This document shows, in pieces, positions 35,798 to 46,881 of a stretch of DNA of 64,000 nt; position 1 is the first letter of the stretch; the number at the start of each line of letters is the position of its first letter. The notes under the pieces were generated by a model. It saw nothing but the letters and a program-made list of their open reading frames with translations, searched no databases and was not told where the DNA came from. The position numbers and the translations under genes are program-made. This DNA comes from Uranotaenia lowii (lineage: Eukaryota > Arthropoda > Insecta > Diptera > Culicidae). The stretch spans positions 137,590,409-137,654,408 of the forward strand of contig NC_073691.1 in the NCBI RefSeq assembly GCF_029784155.1, in the 5' to 3' direction.

Positions 35798-37790
35798 AAT
35801 ACCCCTAGTTTTATCACTCTTTCTGAAAAAAAAACTTTTTAAATAGTTTTAAAAGGTTCTGTAGAAAATCTTTAACTTTATTATAACATTTGTGTTGTTT
35901 TGAACAAATGACACTTTTAGCACGAATTTTAAACATTTGAGTGCCCACACTGTATGATTGCAAATTGCTCGCAAGGGATACATTTCGAACAAATGGAGTG
36001 CGAACGTTTATCGATAGTAGGATTGTATGTTTGCCAGAGGGGTATAGCTCGCTCAGTCTTCGAGCTAGATGATATGGCCTGGCCTTATACCACAATGCGA
36101 AATACATAAATGTTATGAATGAAATTTTCAAGGGAATCATTAAGGGCGAGAATTGAAAGAAATGATTATTTTCATCGTCAAATTTTGTCGGTTTGTTTGA
36201 ATTATTCAAGCATCATCAACCCTCCTCATGTCGCCCCTAGAAACCACTTCACAGCAGCAGCAGCAGATGATTAATGAAGAGATTCCATTTCGATTGACTC
36301 CCGAAGAGCGCCTAAACTGTTTCGATTCGAACAACGAGTTGACTTATTAGGGGTAGCTATTCGTGCTATTTGTGGCGTCCCAATCATCGGATGGGGCTGT
36401 CTATTAATAACCATTATCGTTTTGTCAAGTCATCAGAGCGTAAGATATCCAATCAAATAAACATCGAATTTTATCGACTGCTGTCTGTGGAATTGATTCT
36501 GGCAAATCGTTCATCATGGTATCATCATTTTCAAGCTGCCAGTCGAACATTTCCATTTTATCTAACAGTAAATGCCACATAAAAAAACTCAAAGGATCTC
36601 TTTTAGGTATGTTATTTCATTTTGAGTTGGTGCTATAAAAATGTTTTTCGGGTGTCACATCAATTTTGTTTATACTGAAATAGATCGATTTAAGCGCAGT
36701 ATAAAAATCATGGTTTATTCACTCTAGTAAAGTTAGGAAATACGGCTTTGATTCTAAATTTAACTCGCTTAGATTGTCATTTGCTCAGTTTTTTTTTTAA
36801 ACAGCTTCAGAGGGCGGAATCATTCCAACTTTCAAACCATAAAGTTTAATTTAGTCGCCCACCATGGCGAATCAATCAGTCCACACTTTTCGACTGATTT
36901 TAGCAAGTGCTATGGTTTACTAAAGGGCTGGGGACGAAAATATGTTATAATAATTAAATTCTACCGCCCGATGGGAAGTTGTTATGCAAAAGCAATTAAT
37001 ACTGATGAGTCTAATTTTGAACTCGTCCTTGAGACACTGATCCACATTCAATCTCTTCCATAGTTCATAGGAAATTTAGTGGTATCACGAAAATTATTTA
37101 TCCTTGATTCCCACAAAATTTCTGAAAGATACCCTTTGTTTAACCCTGAGTTTTATTTATACTGAAATTTTCGAAAAAAAAAAAATCCATCCGATTCTTG
37201 TGCTATCCAACTTCAAAACCCCGACAAGACGCGATGGTTTTAAATCTATTTTTATGATTCATTCCTTTCCGGGAGATGGAAAAGCAGCGCGCCCTGGAAA
37301 AAAGGAATGCAAATCTTAGTCTTAGAGCGTTTCGGTGGCGACGAGCGACGTTTTATTGAAATCATTCTTGATATCTGTATAAAAAAAAAACTTCGACAGC
37401 CAGGAAGTAGTAGGTAGATATCTCGAGTTCCAGTTTCGCATCTTGGTGTGACATGCCAAAAGGGTTTTTCCGGGTGAAAAGTAGAATAAACGTGAACGAA
37501 GAAACACTCGATAGAATTAACCCTTTTTTCACACCGCGCTGGTTGGGGCGATTCGGTTCGGCAAAAGGAATTTTACCTACACAAATTTTCCGGCGTGTTT
37601 TGATTGTGGTACTCGCAGTTGAATAAATGGCGACTTCAACTGCTTCATTTCATCGGGATTATTTATTTTCAAATATTAAGCCGATATCTTTATTCCGATT
37701 TGTTTTTTTTTGTGAGTTTTCCTTCAATCAAAATGAATATGTGAGCTCAATATCAAAGCAATACTTAATATCAAATCTAATTCAGACCCC
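35798..37790. other. Unassigned sequence, no gene supported
   Basis: The stretch 36200-36590 is less AT-rich and includes a (CAG)5 run at 36256-36270, and 37250-37630 is also less biased. These could be unique host DNA. No open frame over 131 codons and no motif was seen. The remainder is AT-rich. Confidence 0.3.
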
Positions 37791-38170
37791 ATTCCATTTT
37801 TGGCAACATCCGATTTTGGCAACGGTTTTTTGGAACGACATTACCTTATAGTTTTCGCTATAACAGGACCAATTTAATTTAGACAAACACCATAAATACG
37901 TTCTTATATGTAGATAAATACAACATCAAAAACAAAAATTTAGAAAGAATTATTAAGCACTGAAATGTAACAAAACTTATGAAAATTTTATGAAATCAAT
38001 GATCAAATAATAAAAATAGATAAAAAATGATGTAGAATAATAGATAAAGCAAATATGTTTAAGAAAAACCAACATTATAAACAAAACAAAAAAGTGCTAA
38101 AAGGATCAAAAGCATGGAAAACAATTAAAAATACTGAAAATTGTCAAAATTACTAAACTCAATATAAAAA
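37791..38170 (+). repeat. Repeat family B, copy 1
   Basis: Shares, in the same order and direction, TTGGCAACATCCGATTTTGG-type sequence, CTTATAGTTTTCGCTATAAC and AGGACCAAT(T/A)(T/C)AATTTAGAC, then AAAAGTGCTAAAAGGATCAA, with 52285-52560. The second copy forms the centre of the inverted-array element. Confidence 0.55.
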
Positions 38171-38305
38171 AAAGTTGGCCAGTACGTTTCTTGGAGGATA
38201 AGCGATCTGATATTCAACAAGTTTATTTGCTTTCAAAATATTTCAAACTGTTTAAGTTTGAGAGCCACATTTCTCGACCCTCACTAGTGGTCAAGGGGTT
38301 AGCCT

Positions 38306-38723
38306 AAGGTTGCAAGATTGCCCGGTTTTATCCGGGTTTGCCAGGATATTTGATATTTAATTTAAGCACAGCTCTAGCCTGGATTTCATTGAAAAATGCC
38401 CAAATTTGGCCAGGATTTATTCACATTATTTGGCAAATTAAACAAAAAAAAAACAACAAACGAAATTTTTTGAGCAAGTTTTATAAAAATAATAATGAAA
38501 GGTTTTTTGGAAGCCTTAAATACGGTTCAAAATTTATCAATGAGTTCTGAGAAAAAACATTTTTTTCTTGATTTTTGTTGAGGAATTTCTGAGTTTTGAC
38601 AAAATTTTCCCGGATTTACGGTAGTCAATTTGAAATCAAATGCCCGGGTTTTGCCAGGTTTTTATATAAAAATTGCCGATTTGTCCGGCCCGGATACGTG
38701 CTGAAAAAATTCTGGCAACCTAA
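38306..38723. mobile_element. Non-autonomous hAT-like element
   Basis: The termini are AAGGTTGCAAGATT and the inverse of TTAGGTTGCCAGAATT, matching the AGGTTGCCAGA type seen in hAT elements. An 8-base direct duplication, GTTAGCCT, flanks it at 38298-38305 and 38725-38732, the length hAT transposases make. It is about 418 bases, AT-rich and non-coding. A diverged inverted relative is at 59870-60125. Confidence 0.75.
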
Positions 38724-38748
38724 GGTTAGCCTCCTAAACTCTCATAAT

Positions 38749-38760
38749 AGATAGCGTCCC
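38749..38760 (+). repeat. Left target-site duplication of the Jockey element
   Basis: AGATAGCGTCCC, 12 bases, identical to 51119-51130. The two copies bracket the whole Jockey insertion including everything nested in it. Confidence 0.85.
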
Positions 38761-38943
38761 AGCACTTCCATCTGTACCGTTGAGCCGTCAACACGTACGC
38801 CGGAGCATCGTATCGTTGCTGTGTACCTGCAGGAACATTTTCACATTATTTATTTTTTCCTTACCTGTTTTTCAATCAGCACTTTTCAGTGCTAAAATTA
38901 TTTTCATTTTCTTTTCTTCATATTTTTCTCTTTTCTTTCCAGC

Positions 38944-39530
38944 ATGGGGAAGTCATCGGCCGGTTCAAGGGCCGGAAGGAAACGGATTGCCAAACCTAAT
39001 TCAGGTCCATCGCCCAAATAAGTTGAAATTTCCAATTCATTCGATGTCCTTCATAACATCGGTGATGAGGAAATATTCATATTTAATTCTGATAAGAGTA
39101 CTAAGAAACCTTCTTCTTCTTATACTCTTAAAAACGAAAAGGTTTCACCAATTACGGTCACGATTCCTGACTTCAATGCCTTTCGAAAAGAAATCGTCAC
39201 TTCCGTCAAGGATGTGAAGATTTCTTTTCAGATCGGTCGAAGGGGAACTGCTCGTATTTTGGCGGAATCTTTTAATGATTTTCAAAAAATTTTAAATTAT
39301 TTGAATAATAAAAAACACCAATTTTTTACGTACGATACTAGAAGTGATCGTCCTTTTAAAGTTGTACTTCGTGTTCTCACCGGCGATCAGACACCGGATG
39401 AGATCACAAATGAATTAAATTCTTTGTTAGGTTTTTCTCCGATTCAATTAATTCAAATGAGGAAAAGAACCAACACGAATAATATCAGTAGTGTTGGTTT
39501 TGCTCCTGAGCTTTATTTGATCCATTTTAA
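38944..39530 (+). pseudogene. Jockey ORF1 (gag-like), first segment
   Basis: Starts at ATG 38944 (MGKSSAGSRAGRKRIAKP) with a basic N-terminus, suiting an RNA-binding gag-like protein. The frame hits one premature TAA after 25 codons (39019-39021) and then continues in the same frame, with a region resembling the Jockey gag central domain, to the TTAA at 39527-39530. There a MITE interrupts it. The continuation is at 40141-40680. The product would coat the element RNA in the ribonucleoprotein. Confidence 0.75.
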
Positions 39531-40136
39531 CCTTCCAAAGCCGTTCGCTAAATATCCGTTTTGGGGAAATATGAGTTGTAATTTGATTTCGTTCTCCTGG
39601 CTGTAAATGTTAACCGATTTTGATGATGTTATATTCATTGTGTAGGTAATTTATTCTAATTACTCAACATTTCAAAATAAAGTCGATATGTATTACCAGG
39701 TTCCCAGAAACTGGTTCTGAAAGTTAAAAGTCCGAAAAAGCAATTTTATTTTTAAAATACTCATAACTTCTGACAGCTTTTCTGTATTTAATTATTTCAT
39801 TGATGTTTGAAATTGTCAAGAATCCATCTATCCGACAATGTATAGATATGTTGGGGTCCAATGAAAGTTTTTACCGCTATGACAGATCTTCCGGTAGAAA
39901 AAAGTCTTACTTTAAAAAAAACGACATTCAGTTTTGGCTTCGCTTAGCTGTATTTCATTTCTCAATGAATCGATTTTAAAAACTCAAATTTTAGTTTTTT
40001 GGCGTTAACTTGATCATTATTTTCATAGAACATACTTGGTCTGTCAAAACTACCAGTTCATCAGTATATTGGAATGATGATAAAGATGTTTGAAATGTGC
40101 GCTTCGGGTCATATTGACCCGAACGGCTTTGGAGGG
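39531..40136. mobile_element. piggyBac-like MITE in Jockey ORF1
   Basis: 606 bases flanked on both sides by TTAA (39527-39530 and 40137-40140), the target used by piggyBac transposases. The ends are CCTTCCAAAGCCGTTCG and the inverse of CCCTCCAAAGCCGTTCG. Just inside the right end is the palindrome CGGGTCATATTGACCCG (40104-40120). Removing the element with one TTAA restores the ORF1 reading frame exactly, which independently confirms its borders. No transposase is encoded. Confidence 0.88.
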
Positions 40137-40140
40137 TTAA

Positions 40141-40680
40141 AAAGGATCAAGTTAATAATTTGCAAATTCTTGAAAAGGCACGTCTTATGTTTCATTGTCG
40201 AGTCAAATTCGAACCTTTTCGAAAATCTTCAACCAATTTCCTTCAAATTATTACGCAATGTCGTCGTTGTCAAGCTTTTTGTCACGGCACTAAAAATTTT
40301 AGAATGAATGCCAGATGCATGCTTTGCGGCTCATTCGATCATGAAAAATCTAAATGCCTTTTTGGTGGTGATACGCCACAAACAGAATTTTTCAAGTGTG
40401 CAAATTGCGCAGGTAATCATTCCTCGAATTCGCTAGACTGTCCCATCAGGGCAAAAATTATTGCTTCTAGGAAAAATCCCAAAGTTTCTTCTCCTCCTTC
40501 CTCTTTTTCGTCTTCACACGTCGGGCCGGCAAACAACCTGCCTGTTCGCGGTTAGCCTCGGCCTACATTGGAATCACGGCTGGGTAATACCCGAAGTGAT
40601 TTTAATGTTACCTGTGCTGAATCTGCGCCCCAGACTCGTTGTTTATCGTTCTCAGAGGTGGTTGAAAATGGGTTTCCCTC
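40141..40680 (+). pseudogene. Jockey ORF1, zinc-knuckle segment
   Basis: Continues ORF1 after the MITE. About 40155-40470 encodes QILEKARLMFHCRVKFEPF and then three cysteine/histidine knuckles: CRRCQAFCHG, CMLCGSFDHEKSKC and CANCAGNHSSNSLDC. These are the nucleic-acid-binding motifs of Jockey ORF1 proteins. A stop at 40553-40555 and a frame change follow before the Ser-rich tail. The segment ends at CCCTC (40676-40680), where the BEL element is inserted; the last part lies at 48151-48442. Confidence 0.8.
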
Positions 40681-41097
40681 TGTTTTGGGGCTGGAACACA
40701 ATTTCGGACGCGAATAGAAAACCGAAAACACTTTTTGATTACAATTAATCAAACAACTTTATTCGGTACGAGTAGCGGTTTATTGGGCGATGTGTAGTAC
40801 ACGGCGGATTGGTTTGAACTGTGTTCATAATTGCGTTGTGTAAAAAGTGGCAAGCAGGAGAACGTTCTGTTTATCCTACACTAGTGAAGAAATAGTTTGT
40901 AGTGGTGAACATTATGGAGAGGAATTAGCAAAAACTTTTAACTTGAGTGTTTCTACGCTCTGCGCTCTGCATTGAACAGAGCATAATTCTCACGAAAGCC
41001 TTTTTAGATCACTTTCGGGGTGATCAACTTTTGACGTATGTCTGTTCTCGTTTCTTTACTGTACACTACCACTGACTTGCTAACCTTTACCTAAACA
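40681..41097 (-). repeat. 3' LTR of the BEL element
   Basis: On the plus strand it runs TGTTTTGGGG to TTTACCTAAACA, with TG...CA ends. It matches 46882-47241 plus 48090-48145 except for one substitution at about position 12 and one A more at the far end. The purine-rich GGCGGGCGGC (complement of 41101-41110) immediately precedes it in element orientation and is the likely plus-strand primer tract. Confidence 0.9.
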
Positions 41098-43069
41098 TAT
41101 GCCGCCCGCCTTGAAATATCATTTCAACACAAATTCAAACGATACTTGTTTACGTTGGGCCACATTGTAATCTTGCTTGTTTCGTTCTAACGGTACCTAT
41201 TTTCTAATCTTGCTGCAACACAATACATTGCGGTTTGTTTTGCTACTCTTCGTACAATATTTTTCTGCTGCTGGGAATTGAAGTTAGTGTAGGTGTAGTG
41301 TTGTGTGGTTGATTTTGCTGAAACATTGGACTGGATCAGCTGAGCTGGAACTGTAGACGTTTTCAGCACTTCTGGGGGAAAGTTGATTGCTGTTGGCTGC
41401 TGGATGGAATTTCTGTTGCTGTTGGCTGCTGGTTGGGTGCTGCTCTGGATGTTGAACACGGAATTGCCAAGGTAAGGACTAGATTGATTACCATTCTTAA
41501 AGCTCCGTAGAATTGCAAACGGCAGTGCAATTTTCTGTCGATGTGAATCACTGGCGATAGAATTTTCGTGTTGTTTTTGTAGCTATTTTCTCCGGTGCGG
41601 TGATGACGATTGTTTTTCTTCCGATTTCCTTTTAGCTGCTTTTCTCTTCCCGGTGGATGAACCAATGGAACCATGTGTTGGAACCGAGAATGTTGGTTCC
41701 TCGATGCGAGCTTGGCAGATTATCTCCGGGATGTGATAAAAGGACACGACTTGCCCCAGGAGTAAAAATGTTGCTAGATGGAGGCCAAATGTTTATGCAG
41801 TTGCCAGGCAAGTACAACTTATATAATTTCTGTACATTCGATGAGTTTCACTTGCAGTTTTTACTTTGTAGATTCGGTGCTGGTAGAACCAATGAGAGGC
41901 CCGCTGCTGCCCAGAATAGACGTCCAGTGTGTGTGGCCAGTGGGATGTCATATGATGATGCTGATTCTGCGAATCCTTCGGAATGCACACCAACATTCGA
42001 TTTTGTTCTTGGTGTTGCTCAACCTCTTGCCGTTGACCGACCTGGGGAACCTGGGTGTGACACGGGCGATGGATCTGTCTGGGTTCACGTCGGCAGCAGA
42101 ATTTCCCATGTGTGGCTTGGTGTGAGCTGGAGCTGACGGCATGCAGATGCTGTGCTGCTAGGGGCGAGCTGTCGTTACCGGATGACCATCATCATGGACA
42201 TGTGCGAGCAGTCTATGTGCCTCGATGGTTGCGTGGGTGTTTGGTCAAATCTTAATTGGCCAATGAAAGCATACCTAGATGCAAAGGGAAAGTGCTTAGA
42301 ATTTGAAACAAATCTTAATACACAAAGGACTTCCCTAAATGAGGAGGCGGTGGGCCTCCGCGCATCCCTCCATGACGTCTACTTCCCTTTTTTTTTAAGA
42401 TGACATCCTCTTAAAATTCAACGGGGAGCTTGAGAAGTTAAGAGCCAGGATGACTATTCCTCAGTGAAGGTGGAAGCTTAGGGTGAGTCATACTTCTAAC
42501 GTTGAATCATTCAATGGAATGTTGTTCGTATGATTCTTTAATGATTCACAGGATAGGATGTTTAAACGACTAAGAAAACCTCAAAGCGATATGGGTGAAC
42601 CTAAAACATCATGGCTATTTTTCTTCAAACGGTATGCGCATAGTTCTTCTGCTAATAGTGAACTTTAAAGGCTTTGGTAGGGTGCTTCGAGCAATTGAGA
42701 TACTTCAAACGATAGGGTAGGTGCTCAAAAAGGTGTGAATGTATGATACTTCAGACGATATGTAGAAGGTCTTTCAAGCCATAAGGATTTCATAAAAAGG
42801 GTATGATTCTTCAAGCGCTATGGGGAAACTTCAAGCGATATGGTTACTTCAAGCAAATTGGGTGGTGGACTTAACTGAAACCTTGTGCTTTAATCTAATT
42901 TCGTTTGATTTCTTAAGAGGTAAGGGAGATCAAGCAATTTTGCAACTTAACTTGCACTTCTTGGTTAGTTCAGCAATTAGAGAAAGGGGAGAGAAACTGA
43001 CTTGGTTTTGCAGTTAGTTTTTCTGACCCATTTGTACACATTTTCTTTATGATATTTCATTTGAATTCA
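41098..43069 (-). other. BEL internal region 3' of the protease
   Basis: In an intact BEL this interval would include reverse transcriptase, RNase H and integrase. Here only short Gln/Ser/Pro-rich minus-strand frames remain (for example 41187-41459 and 41363-41674), and no polymerase or integrase motif was found. Around 42560-42865 the phrase ACTTCAA(G/A)CGATA(T/G)GG recurs at least six times with irregular spacing, forming a degenerate minisatellite. Origin of this DNA is uncertain. Confidence 0.45.
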
Positions 43070-45274
43070 TTAACTCTGACATAGCATATCTGACGCAAAC
43101 TGACTCATTCTTGGGTGAGGCAACGATAAAACGTTTCGCTTCATTTCTGATTGTGGGTTCTTCAAATCATTTTTAACTCTTAAAGCGACAGGCTTCCAGC
43201 TCCTACAACCATTTGAGTTGCTTCTGTAGTTTCTAAAAGAACAAACTAAATTGTGTGACACGTTATGCGGAGAATCGACTATTCGACCTGACACAATCCA
43301 ACCAAAAACAGAGTTATGAAGCGTGGGACCATTCTTCGTGTCTTTTCTTCTTTCATTCTTCAACAAATCCAAGTAATACTCGGCACCAATGACAATGTCA
43401 ATCCGCTTTGACTCGTGGAAGTACGGATCTGCTAGACAAGCGGAATCTGGGAGTGACATGGACGAAGGATCAAAAGATGTCGAAGGTAAATGTAGGGTAA
43501 GTTCAGGCAACACGAAGAACTGTATGGTTTCTTGGTATCCCGAGATTTTTGGCGAACGTGAAGAGACTTCAGCAAGTATGGTCCTCGTTGAAACAGACTC
43601 AGACGAACCAATACCCTGGACTGACAAAAACGTTGGTGATTCTTCGAGCTTCAGCTTTCTCGAAAACTCTTCTGTCATCAGACAATGTTGCGAGCAAGAG
43701 TCCAGCAGAGCTCTAGCAATCAGAGCGTTACCGTAGCGGTCTTTGATCTTTACAAGAGCGGTAGGAAGCAGAGTATTTGATGCAGGCTTAACAGATAGTG
43801 CTACGTAGCTTTGGCTTGTGCTTGGCATAGGTGAATTGATTTGTGTGGTTGTGTTTGGTGAATTGTGTGTTGCATTTAGTGGTTGAGTGTGTGTTTCCGT
43901 AACTATTGGCATGGTTTGTTGTCTTTGCTGTTGATAGGCTTGCTGTGGATAAATATGGGTGCTTTCTTGATTAGGTTGTGCGTTTGACAGTTGACTGAGT
44001 CTCGGATTCGACGGATTTGGAACGGAGGATCGCGTAGCATGCAACATAGTGTGATGCCTTTGTTGACATAACCGACAACTGCTACGTGTGCAGTTTGTTG
44101 CAAAATGACCAGGCTGTAGGCAATTTCTGCAGACTCGACTTCGATTGGCGGCTTCAACACGTTCTGATATCTTCAATCGAAGGAATCTCTGGCATTGAAA
44201 TGGTGAGTGCCATGTTTCATTGCAGAATGGACACTGGTTTGAGGACTTAACTGTTGTGTAGCTCACTGATTGGCTTCTCGGCTGATGATGATCGGTGACG
44301 TTGTAGCGGGGTTCTTTGGCTGGAGCAACTGACTGCAGAACGGAACAGTAGCTGCGCAAAAACTTCCTCATGTCCTCGTATTTCGGAACTTCTTTGCTTT
44401 TGTGTTGTGTTTCCCAATTCCTCAGAGTGACAGAGTCCAGTCGCGAGCAAAGCATGTGAGCTAGTATGGTGCTCCAACCATCGGTGTCCTCGCCAACCTT
44501 CTGCAGCATCAACAAGTTCTTCTCGAACTCACTAATGAGATTGTTGATGCTCTCAAAACTTTCTTTCCGGATCGGCTCTAGAGAAAACAGTGCGTCTAGG
44601 TACGCCTTCACTATCAGCTTCTTGTTCTCGTACCGTTCTGTCAGAATCTCCCAAGCGACACTGTAGTTAACGTCTGACAGCTCGATAGAGAGGACTTCTT
44701 GAAGTGCTTCGCCGCTTAACGATGACATGAGATAGGAGAACTTCTCCATGGGTGCGAGTTGCCCGTTGTTGTGGATCAAACTTTGAAAACTGTCGCGGAA
44801 TGAAACCCATTCGCGAAGTTTTCCACTGAAGCTAGGCAATCGGATTTCTGGCAGCTTAACTTTCGACCCCATGGAGGCATGGCCTTGGCTATGTGAAGAA
44901 TCGTCTACGTTTGGAGCTCGTTCGGGTTTGTTTTGAAGTTTTGACAGTGCACCCTTCAACTGGAAGAAACGGTCTTCAAAACTCAGTAGCAGCCTGTCGT
45001 TTTCTTCCTCTCGTTGTGCTTCAGCTTCATCTTTGGCGTCACCGTAGAGCTCCTTGGCCTTCTTCTCTTCACTTTCATAAAAGATCAGCTCGATTTTACT
45101 GCGCACTTCATGAAACTCATCAAACACAGGTTCTAAGGCCTCAAGCCTAGAACTAATCTGACACTCATCACGTTCTGGTTCGTAATTCTGTATGAATCGG
45201 TCGACACTGTCCATAAGAAGCACTATTTGCCGTTCTCTTTTCTGCAACAACTTCAACTGAACATTTTTCGTCAT
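43070..45274 (-). CDS. BEL/Pao gag-protease polyprotein, 734 residues
   Basis: Structural and protease part of a BEL/Pao retrotransposon. Residues 1-120 are charged and helical. Residues about 138-315 form the retrotransposon capsid-like domain (LPEIRLPSFSGKLREW, then YLMSSLSGEAL). Zinc-binding clusters follow: a Cys/His cluster at C348-C361, a CCHC knuckle at C382-C395 (CRNCLQPGHFATNC) and a third at about 400-412. A Gln-rich linker leads to an aspartic protease with the active-site strand ARALLDSCSQ (D525), where the usual DSG Gly is Cys. Then come IDIVIGAEYY and FGWIVSG, which normally precede the polymerase. The frame ends soon after, without polymerase. ATG at 45274 is the first and the domain starts right after it. 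The frame has no stop or shift, consistent with a young copy. These elements are retrovirus-like; the copy is annotated only as it stands. Confidence 0.85.
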   Translation of the reverse strand: MTKNVQLKLLQKRERQIVLLMDSVDRFIQNYEPERDECQISSRLEALEPVFDEFHEVRSKIELIFYESEEKKAKELYGDAKDEAEAQREEENDRLLLSFEDRFFQLKGALSKLQNKPERAPNVDDSSHSQGHASMGSKVKLPEIRLPSFSGKLREWVSFRDSFQSLIHNNGQLAPMEKFSYLMSSLSGEALQEVLSIELSDVNYSVAWEILTERYENKKLIVKAYLDALFSLEPIRKESFESINNLISEFEKNLLMLQKVGEDTDGWSTILAHMLCSRLDSVTLRNWETQHKSKEVPKYEDMRKFLRSYCSVLQSVAPAKEPRYNVTDHHQPRSQSVSYTTVKSSNQCPFCNETWHSPFQCQRFLRLKISERVEAANRSRVCRNCLQPGHFATNCTRSSCRLCQQRHHTMLHATRSSVPNPSNPRLSQLSNAQPNQESTHIYPQQAYQQQRQQTMPIVTETHTQPLNATHNSPNTTTQINSPMPSTSQSYVALSVKPASNTLLPTALVKIKDRYGNALIARALLDSCSQHCLMTEEFSRKLKLEESPTFLSVQGIGSSESVSTRTILAEVSSRSPKISGYQETIQFFVLPELTLHLPSTSFDPSSMSLPDSACLADPYFHESKRIDIVIGAEYYLDLLKNERRKDTKNGPTLHNSVFGWIVSGRIVDSPHNVSHNLVCSFRNYRSNSNGCRSWKPVALRVKNDLKNPQSEMKRNVLSLPHPRMSQFASDMLCQS

Positions 45275-45289
45275 TCTGACCGGAAACTT

Positions 45290-46080
45290 TTTCCACTTCT
45301 AACTTAAATTCAAACACTCTGACCTTTCAGAGCTGAAAAAGCAGCGATTCAACCCAAATTGGGGAAAACGAGAAACCAATTTCCAATTTCCAAAATATCT
45401 GACCAACTTGGACCAAATTTGTCAAAAACTGACGAATTTCTGACACAATACTGACGTAGGCGAATTTATTGTTGCAGTTCAGGAGTTTATTCTTAATTTC
45501 TGACAAAATATCGAGCGAATTTCAATTTCTGACAAATCAGACACCCTTGGACCCGATTCGTCCAATACAGAATTACTTATAACTGACTCAGGCTTCGAGT
45601 TTCTGACGAGTTCAAACTTGTACCTTCAGACAAGTTCTTAAACTGACGCTTTGTTTTCTGACACAGGCTTAGTATTTGACAATTTTTCAGACGATTTGTT
45701 AACTGACTCAATTTCTAACAAGTTTCAGACCAAATTTCACTGACTTAATTTCTGACAATATTTCGGGCGAAATTTTCGACAATATTCAGACAAGATTTCT
45801 GACAAAAACTTAAATTTTGACTCAGATCCAATTCTGAAAAGTTTCAAACAAGATTCCAACAATATTCCAACAATATTCACTTAAGAATTCCGACACAAAC
45901 TGATTCAGACTTAATTCTGATAAGATCTCAGACTCAAACTTAACTTCTGACCATTCAGACTTTATTCTGACAAGTTTCAAACTCAAACTTCAATTCAGGT
46001 TCATATTCTGACACAAACTTAATTTCTTAAACAATCTTGTGATTTTCCGACAAATTCCAACACCTTGGACCCAATCCGTC
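45290..46080 (-). repeat. BEL leader rich in TTCTGAC words
   Basis: Between the gag start and the 5' LTR the plus strand carries TTCTGAC or close variants (TTCAGAC, ACTGAC) dozens of times at irregular 15-40 base spacing. They are interleaved with AATTTCTGACAA-type phrases. It is too irregular for a simple tandem repeat and contains no open frame of note. Confidence 0.6.
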
Positions 46081-46110
46081 CAGTACTAAATGATTCTGAC
46101 CAATATAACC

Positions 46111-46182
46111 GACTTGCACCTTCTGTGCTTCTGACTTGCACCTTAATGTGCTCTGACATGCACCTTATGTGTTCTGACTTGA
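46111..46182 (-). repeat. Short tandem repeat in the BEL leader
   Basis: Just over three copies of a 22-24 base unit, CTGACTTGCACCTT followed by a TGTG(C/T)T-like tail. It joins the TTCTGAC-rich tract and uses the same CTGAC word. Confidence 0.6.
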
Positions 46183-46861
46183 ATATTTGCACTTTAATTT
46201 GATCAACTCAACGTTCCAACCGAGCGCGACGCGAATTACGAGACTTGCAACCCGATATTGACAGCAGCGAGTGGGCACAACCAGTGTAAAATGCAAAGTA
46301 AAAATGCCAATCAATTACCAAGACCAATTCTAGTTTAACGGACAGGGCACACACTTCATGCAACTAAAACAATTCAACTTCAATTCTAATTTTTATTAGC
46401 ACTTTCTTTCGGCCGCATGCATCAAGCCAATATACTTCCTGCTTAATTAGTTTCAAACAACTGCCCCTTCAGACGTTGCGTCGTTTGCTGCTCGTAAAAT
46501 CAGCTGTCCTCTGCTGTTCAATCAGCTGTCCTCTGCTTGGTAGAATGTCTGGTTGTTAGATCAGCTGTTCTCTTCTACGTTGTCCCACTTCAGGTAGCTG
46601 CTTCACTTTAACAGTTGCTTCAGGTTTTTTCGCAATGGCTGACACTGTAGTCCGATGCACTAAATTGCATCCAAGCCAAGCGTCCAAATAATATGCACTC
46701 GCTTTGTTAGCGTTAACAATCACTTTGTCTTTATTGTTCACAATCGCTATGGCGATTTTGTGAGCCCAAAATGGTTCACACTTTTGAGCTTGACCGAACG
46801 GCGTTCTTCACTTAAACTGCTTAAAGTCCAATTATGTCCCGGAACTACTTTCCGGACGGTC

Positions 46862-46881
46862 ATCCGGTTCGAAGGACCAAA
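46862..46881 (-). promoter_or_regulatory. BEL primer-binding site candidate
   Basis: Adjacent to the 5' LTR on the minus strand, TTTGGTCCTTCGAACCGGAT begins with the TGG expected to pair with a tRNA CCA end two bases after the LTR. The tRNA identity was not determined. Confidence 0.6.

Noticed and set aside
36256..36270. CAG run as a sign of a polyglutamine-coding exon
   Set aside because: Only five units, and no open frame of useful length with plausible flanks.
41657..42136. 159-codon plus-strand open frame as a gene
   Set aside because: It lies antisense inside the BEL element, with several other frames open over the same bases; no domain.
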